A DNA stretch of 64,000 nt, from assembly GCA_949592205.1 (NCBI GenBank), contig CATIUR010000004.1:85783337-85847336 (forward strand), given 5' to 3'. A program made the translations under genes and the position numbers. The notes under the pieces are model-generated. The model was not told where the DNA came from. It saw only the letters and a program-made list of their open reading frames with translations, and ran no database searches. The DNA comes from Helichrysum umbraculigerum. Its lineage: Eukaryota; Streptophyta; Magnoliopsida; Asterales; Asteraceae. Shown here in pieces: positions 42,945 to 52,293 of this stretch; the first letter of the stretch is position 1, and each line of letters begins with the position of its first letter.

Positions 42945-43690
42945 GTGTGTGCATGTGTTCTCAGACTTGTGTAATATTAGTTTATACACTCACGATAATT
43001 GTAATCAATACAATATACAAACAAACGACAAATGTTTAATCGAAAGCAAACATTGTTATATTTTGGAATATAATCTCGGGTCGTCACCAACGGGCCGTAC
43101 ACTTTTTGTAAACTTCAAACGTAAACACGAGTCGAAATACGTTGAACATAATTAATCAAGCGAACAATTATACAAATGAGTTACTAAATGTCCACTTACA
43201 AAAAAATAATCTCACGTGTTTAGGACACTAGGGGATTACACTTGGTACACGCGCGCACCTTAGGATTACTTGCTCTTTAGGTGAGTCTCACGGCCCCATT
43301 TTACTGTTTTTGCTTTGGGGGAGATGCATTACTTGATTACATGTGCAAATGTATTGTTTTACCAACTTGTTACTTTACTGACTTACTATTTGATAATCTT
43401 ATACTTTACTATTTTACTACTTTTCGAACTTACTGACTTATTGACAGGCTTTACTGTTTTCAAACTTACTGACTTATTGACAGGTTTTACTGTTTTTGAA
43501 CTTGCTGACTTATTATTCTACTGATTTACTATACGACAGACTTATGCTTTACTACTTTACCGACTTATGTACTTACCGACTTACAGACCTATAGATTTAC
43601 TGATATACAAAATTGCAAGAGTTTCCTTTTAATCCAATGAAGTCCTCTGAATCATAGTTGATAATTATACGATAAGCGCGAGTTTTAGTA

Positions 43691-43741
43691 TATGGATCCA
43701 TATGGGACTGACAATCCCCGCCTGGGGTAGCACGCACTACC
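43691..43741 (+). repeat. Hairpin chain in solo LTR F
   Basis: TATGGATCCATA (43691-43702), GGGA/TCCC (43704-43718), CCCC-gcct-GGGG (43716-43727) and GGTAG-cacgca-CTACC (43726-43741). Confidence 0.6.
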
Positions 43742-44755
43742 ACGAACCGTACTCATATAAACGGGCGTTTCTTACTCGTTTCATATGAGTGTTTTTGGAT
43801 TAGCACTCACGGGGGCAAATTACAGACTTGTTAAGCTTCGACTATGATGGCTCAAGGCAGAATACATTTACCCTACTAAAATTGTGAAATCCTTACTTAC
43901 CGACTTACTACATTTGAAATTTTCTTACTTACTGGCTTGTACATTGTGAACTCATTACTACTGACTGATATTGCTCGTACAAAATTTTACTTACTGATTG
44001 TGTACGAACTATTATTACTATTACTACAAACCTGTGAGATTCACCAACCTTTTGGTTGACGTTTTTAGTGATGCATTCTAAGGTACACAACATCAGTAGG
44101 GATGCCCAGCAGGACTGCTTGATAGCTTGAGTCGCATGCATACATACTTGAAGATTTTATTGCATTACTTTTGTACTAGCTGTTATGTTTTAAAATCTCT
44201 AGGTACTACTAATCGAACTCCAAGCTATGTAAACTTTTAAAAACTTATGTAATGTACTGTATTGTAATGTATTTTCTAAAACGTCTCATTTAGAGTCGTT
44301 TGCTATAAATCTTTGTGCTTGATATTTGATTAATCACGCCCCAAAACATTCGCTTCCGCAAACCATAAAATCGGGGGTGTGACATAGGGTTACTGATAAC
44401 ACGCAAAAAGTTAAGTTTTTGTGTGCTATTATCTCACCTTTTTAGCCTAATTATGAATGAAAACATTTTAAATATGCACTTTTATACTAAATTTCATAAT
44501 GATGGCTAAAATATAGACGATGCTTCAAAAATCAACCAAAAAGGCCTAAAAACGAGTAAAATAGAGCACAAACGATCAACGAATCTTCCGTTCACGCATT
44601 TAAGCACAATTTAATCTATACTTGGAATTATGACCTCTAACTTATGTCATTTTCTTCGTTAGGAAATTACGAAACAGTGAGCGTGAGAATCACTCAAAAC
44701 GGATAAACGACGAAGAAGTTACGCCAAATCAAAGAAACGAAGAACCGAAAGGACC

Positions 44756-44945
44756 GAATACGGCTGTCCCAGACCGTATACGGCTGGACCAGACCATATA
44801 CGGCTGGACACAGACCGTATACGGCCTGTGTAGACCGTATACGGCATGTGCCCAGCCGTATATGGCCCAGTCTAGCCGTATACAGTTAGTGCCCACCCGT
44901 ATTTGCTCCAGTCCACCCGTATAAGGCCAAAACCAACCGTATTTC
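44756..44945. repeat. Palindromic CCGTATACGG array in LTR I
   Basis: About ten copies of ACCGTATACGGC or decayed versions (CCATATACGG, CCGTATATGG, CCGTATTT), about 19 bp apart, with spacers such as CTGGACCAGA. Unlike the Gypsy LTRs, it lies upstream of the CTCTCT stretch. Confidence 0.85.
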
Positions 44946-45654
44946 GTGTTCAGGCAATAAAAATGAGATATTTATACGGCTGTGCGTTACGGTTGTGCAT
45001 TTGGGGGTTGGAATACGATTGAAGAATACGGCTGCGCGTTTCCTATATATACAAGGCTTCACCTCCCATTTTCAACAAATCTGATCACTTCACACTTCAA
45101 CAATTCACTCTCTCACTACTCTCTCTCTAGATTTAGGTTTTCATTGGTAGTTTTAGTTTCTCTCTCTAGGTTCTCTCTCTAGTCTCTCTCTCTAGAAACT
45201 AGTGGGAAGATTAGGGGGAGAATCCGTCGCTTTTAGAGAGTTATGTAATTTAGTTCGTAGAAGCTAGCATATGTAATACTTGGGATATTATTCGGAGAAA
45301 TACAAGTGTTATTCTGCTCGCAATCATTTACGGGTAATATCTATCCTTTTCTTGTATTAATTTGTCATAATATTCTTGTTTGATGTTTGTGATTTATTAA
45401 TGTTTAAAATGATTATTGCCATGCTTTGTGAGTAGTTGCTTGTATGTTTTCCATGATTTAGATAGTTGTAATTAGGTATGATTAATGGAATGGTTAAACA
45501 TTGTATATGTCTAAACTTATCATGCATCTAGACCTAGTTACTGATCACCCTTTCCAGTCCTTCACGTGACTATCACCTTAGCTGTAGGCATAAGTTGCGG
45601 TAGATTGTTATCTGTATGTTTGTACGAATCAATGTTTGTTACTGTAATTCAGCT

Positions 45655-46013
45655 AAAGTATTGGGTATAGCGATGGAAACACCACTGGTGTAGTACAACC
45701 GTGGAAACCCCGGAAACAGCCGTTGGTACCGACCTTGTGACCTACCTAGTAACCCTAGAATATGGTCTAGGAACCTTAGAGCTGTGAAAATGCTACAGTA
45801 CACCGTAGGTCTACCTCTGGTTACAAAGCTGTGGAAATACATTAACTAAAGTACACCGTAATGGTACCTAGGGTTAGTAAACATGTGGAAGAGCTATAGT
45901 ACATCATAAACCTACCTCTGGTTACAAGGGCTGTGGAAATGCTTATAGCACTATACACCGTTACTATACCTAGGGTTAGTTAGCTATGGAATGGCTGTAG
46001 TACACTGTGAACC
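45655..46013 (+). repeat. Degenerate tandem repeats in LTR I
   Basis: Units of about 70-80 bp share GTGGAA, TACACCGTA, CCTAGGGTTAG and CCTCTGGTTACAA, in alternating versions. They continue after solo LTR H at 48580-48695. No ORF is conserved through them, so protein coding is unlikely. Confidence 0.7.
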
Positions 46014-46957
46014 TGTGACACCCGTCAAATTAGGACTAGTAATTGGTGCCTAATCAAGTTTTAATACAGGTAATTAGTTCTGTGTTAGGCTAATTAATGT
46101 ATCGATTAATATATATTGTTGAATATACACAAGTATCGCGGTTTGATTCAAATCGTACAAGTTTCAAATCGAATGTAATTCGGTTCGATTTAATACGGGC
46201 GTTGGTGAACAATTTAATTAAATAACATAAAGATTATTTAATGAAACTATTATATCTCAATAATATTATTTTTATAATATTTCGTATTCATTCCATATCG
46301 TACAAGCGAGAACAACGCGATTAAATGTGAACGCGCAAACAAACAAAACGAGATTACGTTATATTTTTATAACGCAATTATTAAGTATTTTATGAAATAA
46401 TTCAACAAAAATATCGAGTAAATATTCGTATTTTCAAAATGTATAATTAAACGTATAAACTAATTATTTAACGTTTTAAATGATCGGGAAAATGAACACC
46501 GCACGGAGCGCGACATCACGGCGCAAAATTTGGTGAAGCCCACACTTGGTGGACCCCACCAAAACCGGCCAACAAGAGGTGAGGGGGATCAAATCCCCAC
46601 CTCATTCTCAACTTCTCACTCTCTCTCTTACTCTTTCTTCTTTTTCTTTTTCTCCCAACTCTCACCACACCACCACCTCAAAAATCTTCAAAATAAGCAT
46701 ACAAAACGACATCAAATCATCAAAATAATTACGGAAAAGGAACCACCTCGACACGATCTACATTTCTATCTTTCCGGATTTTCGTTTCGACACTTTGTAA
46801 GTTTCCGACAAAAACCCAAAACTCTCCGTTTTCGATTATTTTTACATGTTTATGGTTTATAATTGTCCAAAATGTCCATATAAGGGTTGGGTAAAAGTTT
46901 TGGAACCAGTGGTCGCCGGAAAACCCGTTTTCGGCTCAAAATCCGGCTAACAGTTAG

Positions 46958-47223
46958 AAGTGTCGCTAGTGTGCCAAAAACAGTAGTAGCGACACTAGCC
47001 AAGTGTCGCTATGCATAAGTGTCGCCCCTATAGCGACACTACTTAAGTGTCGCTGAATTACTTAACCAGATTTAACTTAGCGACACTCCCTTAGTGACGC
47101 CAAAATTCATAAGTGTCGCCATAGCGACACTACTCAAGTGTCGCCCAACTATTGAAAATCAGAAATATAGCGACACTTAAAAAGTGTCGCCTAAGCCCGT
47201 AGCGACACTAGCTTAGTGTCGCC
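46958..47223. repeat. Palindromic AGTGTCGCT/AGCGACACT array in solo LTR H
   Basis: About 15 copies of AAGTGTCGC and the complement GCGACACTT, at the position where homologous LTR C has ACGTCGC/GCGACGT. Only the middle of the unit differs (GTGTCGC against ACGTCGC), and both half-sites changed together. Confidence 0.85.
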
Positions 47224-47373
47224 AAAAACAGAATATTTACAACTTTTTACTAAGTGTCGAGACTAAAATTTTTTCATTTGACTTCACCCAAATTCAAGTC
47301 CAGATGCGTTTTTCACCAAAGCAATTTAATAGAAATAAAAATTTTTCGAGCTGACCTGGCATCTCGACCCCAG

Positions 47374-47455
47374 CCAGGGGCCAGCCCCTTGGACCCCGCC
47401 AGGGGTTGCCACCCCTGGAACCCCGCTAACCAGGGGCGCTGCCCCCGGACCCCCG
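47374..47455 (+). repeat. Triple GC-rich hairpin module in solo LTR H
   Basis: Same three-inverted-repeat module as in LTRs A and C; the first repeat is shortened (CCAGGGGCCAGCCCCTTGG). Confidence 0.75.
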
Positions 47456-47970
47456 TCACCTAAAAGTTTGTAAACACTGTTTAAGTACAATACTTCAAAA
47501 TCAAAATAATAATATCGAGATTATTATTACAAACAATCACCAACGGGCCGTACGCGTTTTCAAAACATACTTCAATGCGATCAAACAAGTCGTAGTAACT
47601 TGTAACAATACAATCAACCAAATCGGGGTACTTTGGACATCAAATTAAACAAACAATTTAAATGGTAGTCTTTCGAGATACCGGTACAATTAATAACAAT
47701 TCAAGTGTCGTGGACACATTCAGGTTTCAAGTCTTTGGACACCAACTCACAGCTAATCACTTCAAGTTTATTAAATTAAACACTTCAAGACTCAGGTGAG
47801 TTTCATAGCCCCATTTTCACTATTTTACAACTAGGGGTGTGATAATACTGCTCTGTCTAGTTTTACGAGTAGAACGCAAGTACCAATCTTCAAATACTAC
47901 ATGAGTTTCAAGCTAATCAATTTAAAGTCCTCTATAGCTTAGTCTCTAATATTTTAGCGTGAATGTTAGT

Positions 47971-48023
47971 ATATGATATCATATGGGATTGACAATCCTC
48001 ATCCGGGTTAGCACGCACTAACC
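47971..48023 (+). repeat. Hairpin chain in solo LTR H
   Basis: ATATGATATCATAT (47971-47984), GGATT-gac-AATCC (47986-47998) and GGTTAG-cacgca-CTAACC (48006-48023), the last a perfect 6-bp stem. Confidence 0.6.
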
Positions 48024-48579
48024 GGTCAAACGGATGTATTAACATTTGGGAAGACGAGTGGGGATTAGACACTCGTAGGAGGCAAACCCGTTAGGTTTCC
48101 TTAATTGGACCTAGCGCTCAAGTTAAGCTCAGACTATGTGCTCATGGATTGTATAACTTTTATTTTGCTTAATTGCATTTTAAATTCAATATAAATCTTG
48201 CGGTTCTTACAACTATACATTGACATACAAACCTGTGAGCTCACCAGCGTTTTCGCTGACCCTTTTTAGTATGTATCACAGGTACCCAGCAGTAGGTTGG
48301 CTGCACAGGCAGGGACTATTAGCTCGAGTCAGCATACATACAATTAGAGATTTGATCGCATTATTATATTTTGTAAAAGTAATTATGCTATGTAATCTCA
48401 TCAATTTCAGGAACCGAGCTAATGTAATATTATTTTGATGTAAACGTTTACTATATTAATGCAAGTTTAAAACGACGCATATAGTGGTCGTTCATTATAT
48501 CTTATGTGCTTGGTATATTGATTAGTGACACCCAAATCGAGCTTCCGCAAATCATTAAATTTGGGGGTGTCACAGAACC

Positions 48580-49524
48580 TACCCCTGGTTACAAGTTATT
48601 ATGGAAAATGGTTAGAGTGATGTACACCGTAAACGTACCTAGGGTTAGCAAGCTGTGGAAGAAGTAAATGCACTGTACACCGCTAGTGTTCCTAGGGATG
48701 AATGACTGATCGCAAAGGAGGGATCTAGATCATGACAGAAGTATTTGAGCTAATTACAACCTAAGAGAATGAGTCTAGAAACGAAGGTCAAGCCCAGCAG
48801 TGGTTCAGGATTCCTAAACCCCTAGACTCTACAAAACTGATAGTTTAGAATACAAAGTTAATAATCAGTACATAATTAGATAATAACATTTAGACTTAGG
48901 TGTTAAGAAAGGTCAGAATAACCCGAGGGCAGTCTGTTACCTTATTCCTGCACCTTTATGGGTCACTGGTCCTAATCGGACAGTGTGGGGGGTTGAGCAG
49001 CCTGTTCTGATCAGAATCACGATAGCCTAGGTACTCATTGACATACTAATTTAGAACCTATCTAAAGGAGTAGGGTCCTAGTGTTTACACCTATAGTTTA
49101 CTTGTCTGTTAGCTAAATGTGTCCCATAATGAACATCATCACAGTAATGCACTATCCCAAATCATGGTAAACCACGTCTCCGTTACCCTTAAGTGTTACA
49201 TATATGCTAGCTTCCCTTTTATTTTATGCTTTAGTAGTTTAATAAATTAGAAAACCAAATACAAAACCTATCCAACTATCCAAAACCCATCTTAATTACT
49301 AAGTTATCCGAGTGAGCTCTGCTTCAATTCTACCATCGTGAGGAACGACCCTGGATCATCCTTACCACTTACTAGTATCAGGTACTCGTACCTAGTATCA
49401 GTACGTTGTTCGGAAGGTTTAGGTTCCGGCAATTTATAAATTTAAAACTACCACGGGTGCGCCGCGAGCGTGAGGTCCGCAACGACAGGAGGCGATTCCT
49501 GGACCGACCGTTTGGGGCGCATCA
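48580..49524 (+). repeat. 5' LTR of element I, right part
   Basis: Continues the LTR after solo LTR H and ends GCATCA before the primer site. Excluding H and one TSD copy the LTR is about 2.57 kb. It holds the last tandem-repeat units and otherwise no gene. Confidence 0.65.
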
Positions 49525-49530
49525 AGTTTT

Positions 49531-49547
49531 TGGCGCCGCTGCCGGGG
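49531..49547 (+). other. Athila-type primer-binding site of element I
   Basis: TGGCGCCGCTGCCGGGG lies 7 nt after the LTR end. A TGGCGCCGTTGCCGGGG-like primer site is characteristic of Athila-group Gypsy elements, so I is placed there. No Athila pol is visible because the element is interrupted and runs off the window. Confidence 0.75.
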
Positions 49548-49750
49548 TCGGTAGTACGATTTGGAGCTTGTTTAGATAAAGTAGTTTTTAAGAGATCCTT
49601 TTGACTAGGATTCACCATCCCTGTCATAAGTTACTTTCTGCCCGTAGATTAGCGTAGCTTAATTAACTTAGCATAGTTTAGATTACATTCCCTTCTCACC
49701 TTAACTTTAATTCTTAAACCTTCTTCGTGTGTTCTCTAAAAACTTGGGTA

Positions 49751-50639
49751 ATGGCAAATGTACAACAACTAATAGATCAATTTGATAGTCTTGTTCAAGA
49801 TAGATGTAGGAGTGATTCCCACTTAGATAACGAATGTGAAAGGTATAGTAGGATTTATTCGGATAACGTAGGGTACCTAGAGCCTCAAAAACAATATGAC
49901 CATCACGCTTTCCAACATAAATACCAACCCTATTATCCTGAACCATTTGAAGTCCACCCATACTCATCTTACCCTGTATCTGAACCTCAACCGTATAAGA
50001 GTTTTGACTTGAGAGATACGTCTTTGGCCTTTCTCAACGGTAATGATGCTTTCTCACCCCCTTACAACTCACTTGAACAATCATTAAAAGAACAAGAGGA
50101 CTTGCTTAAACGCATCACTTGTAACTTAACTGAACAACAAGTATATGTCCAAGTAAGTAGTGAGGGAGATAGGAATCAAGTTAGACCCAACTTTAGGCTA
50201 CAGGAAGATGATAGGAATACACACACCACATCTACTTCACTTGACACAGACTTTCATTTTCATGAGTCTGGTTGCAAAATACCTTCAACTCCTACACCTA
50301 ACCAATCTTCTAAATTTTCACTTCCACCAACTCTTAACCTATCAACGTCCAAGACCGACGAAGAGTTCATTCTAGAGGAGCTCTCTGAACCATTGCTACT
50401 CGAAACTTCCGACCGGGGTGACGAGTATGACGAGATAGACGAGGAGATAGAAATGGAGAAACCGGAGGAGGAGATTTACAAAGAAGACTCAGCTTCAAAA
50501 GGACAGAAGGAATGTGCACCGACTCTGAGAAATGATCTCATCCCAATTCAAACCGACGTGGTTAATACTATCCCGCAACTAGTTGTGGTTGCTGATTTCC
50601 CATATATCTCTCAGGATGAATCACCCCTTGATCTAGTTA
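49751..50639 (+). CDS. Unrecognised acidic ORF of element I, cut by insertion of G
   Basis: The frame starts MANVQQLIDQFDSLVQDRCR about 220 bp after the Athila-type primer site, where gag is expected, and stays open for 296 codons until element G interrupts it. It ends two codons into G's LTR (TGA 50642-50644). Composition: Tyr/Pro/His-rich about residues 45-90, a heptad-like segment (NSLEQSLKEQEDLLKRITCN), Ser/Thr-rich middle, then a very acidic segment (DRGDEYDEIDEEIEMEKPEEE). It shows no zinc knuckle and no typical Gag core. It may be a divergent Gag N-terminus, an accessory protein, or a captured sequence in a non-autonomous element. I do not recognise it. Long openness in A/T-rich DNA argues for past selection or youth. 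Confidence 0.5.
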
Positions 50640-52293
50640 TGTGACACCCGGTCAAAATAACCCAAAATTAGCGCCTAATTTAAACTTTTAAAACACGTAA
50701 TTACATACGTGTAAATACTCAAGTGCCCAAGTATTATATATATATTTATATATATAAACCGAAACGATTAATTGAATAATCGTAAATATACGAATTTAAC
50801 AAAACGTAGAAACTCAAAATGAAAGCGAGCGAAAAACATTTTTATATCAAGTATTATTATTCAGGATAATAATTACGTACTCCGTTTTAAATTTAAATAC
50901 ATTTTAGATACTAAAAACTATCCGTACATTTTAAGTTAAACAAAGATATATTTTTATATCTCTTTAAAAGTATTTTTATAAAATACTTTGATTTAAAACG
51001 TATACGATTCTATTTTTAGAAAATTTTCATTTTAAAGGATTTTACTATTTTACGATCGGGTACGCAAACACGGGTCGAAAATTACCATCTACCTCAATTA
51101 TTGAGGCCGGTTATATCAACCGACCTCAATAATGCAAAACACACACACGCTCACATATCACTCTCGGTCTCTCTCATTTTCTCTCTTTCGATTTCATTTC
51201 AAACAACAACAACAACAACAACAACATAATCATCATCATCTAGCTACTTCATCATCATCATCATCGTGATCTTCATCATCATCAACATCCGTTTCGTTTT
51301 CAAAATTGTAAGAATCGTTCACCGTTTCTTTTTAATTTCGTGTTTAAAATACGTAGTATAACATGTACTAGCTTAGTATTAAGTTGTTGTTTGCGGAAAT
51401 AGGATTTAAAACTGGTTTTATATGATTATCGTACGAACAGACTCGAACCAGACAGATGAATCCGGCGGATTCAAGGGAATCCGGCGGATTCCCGCCCAGA
51501 ACTTTGAATGATCCGGCGGATCCAAGGGGTGATCCGGCGGATCCTGCCCAAACCCACGAACGATCCGGCGGATACCATACCAATCCGGCGGATTCCACAA
51601 AAACTCATTCCAATCCGGCGGATCCCCTAACTGATCCGGCGGATCCTCTTCAAACCCAATGAATCCGGCGGATTCGGGTGAATCCGGCGGATTCCCTTCG
51701 AAATTATTGAATCCGGCGGATTCAAACCAATCCGGCGGATTCCCCTCTTTGGCCACTGATCTGGCGGCTTGTTATAAGGATCCGGCGGATCCAACTCACA
51801 GTCAAACAAATTTTCGTTTTATAAACTAAGTATCGACTTGTACAAACTCACTATAAATTGTAAACAATACAATGATAAAATATACGAAATACAATTATAC
51901 AAAGTATATTTCCTTGGAACATTTGTAATTATATTTTTTCAAATATAATTGTAACCCGACACCATTGTGCCATACATTTTACAAACTACAAACTTAAATG
52001 ATTTCAAATTGTAAATACGAGTCGAACACTTTGAGACTTAATTAACCAAACAAACAATTGTACGAATGAATTACTAGGCGTACACTTACAAATATATAAT
52101 CTCACGTGTTTAGGACACTAGGGGATTACACTTGGAATACGTGCGCACTTTAGGATTGCTTGCTCCACAGGTGAGTCTCACTGCCCCTTTTTACTGTTTT
52201 CACTTTGGGGGAGGTGCATCACTTGTTTACTGAATATATATTGTTTACAAAATATATTTGATACTGCTATTGCTTGTTTACTGTGTGTAATTG
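50640..52293 (+). repeat. 5' LTR of element G, left part (interrupted by J)
   Basis: Starts TGTGACACCCGG, homologous to solo LTR F. It contains a CATCATCATC leader, GTAAG (51308-51312), palindromic array (51458-51792) and CAG|GTGAGT (cut after 52170). J is inserted after TSD AATTG (52289-52293). The LTR resumes at 61572 and is about 2.88 kb without J. Confidence 0.88.
51458..51792. repeat. Palindromic ATCCGGCGGAT array in LTR G
   Basis: About 15 copies of GATCCGGCGGATC or AATCCGGCGGATT, 15-30 bp apart. Outer bases vary in pairs (GATCC...GGATC or AATCC...GGATT), so palindromy is kept. Spacers vary freely. Proline/glycine-rich ORFs on both strands (NPPD, DPAD repeats) are side effects. Confidence 0.9.

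Larger units (their letters stand above)
41938..44384 (+). mobile_element. Solo LTR F (2447 bp) with TSD TAGGG
   Basis: A complete LTR related to LTR G, with no internal region, flanked by TAGGG at 41933-41937 and 44385-44389. This is a product of LTR-LTR recombination. Its first dinucleotide reads TA instead of TG (TATGACACCCGG against TGTGACACCCGG in G), a single decay mutation. Modules: long TA tract (42032-42094), CAT-repeat leader, GTAAG (42676-42680), array (42825-42944), TAG|GTGAGT (cut after 43280), hairpin chain (43691-43741) and hairpin CAACC/GGTTG (44045-44058). Confidence 0.88.
44394..46013 (+). repeat. 5' LTR of element I (Athila-type), left part
   Basis: Begins TGATAACACGCAAA; the putative 5-bp target copy before it is GTTAC. 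It contains a palindromic CCGTATACGG array, a CTCTCT-rich stretch (45103-45198) and tandem repeats from about 45655. Solo LTR H interrupts it. The start is inferred from the TG...CA rule and the Athila-type primer site at the other end; the second LTR is outside the window. Confidence 0.6.
46014..48574 (+). mobile_element. Solo LTR H (2561 bp) with TSD GAACC
   Basis: Starts TGTGACACCCGTC and ends GGGGGTGTCACA, flanked by a perfect GAACC duplication (46009-46013, 48575-48579). It is homologous to LTR C over most of its length but clearly diverged. Modules: CTCTCT leader (about 46615-46630), GTAAG (46797-46801), array (46958-47223), triple GC-rich hairpin (47374-47455), CAG|GTGAGT (cut after 47795), hairpin chain (47971-48023), hairpin CAGCG/CGCTG (48245-48258) and CACAG|GTAC (cut after 48281). 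Confidence 0.93.

Noticed and set aside
44394..49524. Hammerhead ribozyme (retrozyme-type) in the LTRs
   Set aside because: I looked for the CTGATGA...GAAA core near the hairpin chains and did not find it. The hairpins do not form a three-way junction.
49707..49967. 86-aa minus-strand ORF opposite the ORF of element I
   Set aside because: Shadow of the plus-strand ORF, shorter and without independent support.
51418..51809. Proline-rich proteins on both strands (NPPD/DPAD repeats)
   Set aside because: The frames are produced by the ATCCGGCGGAT array, which is open in several frames on both strands.
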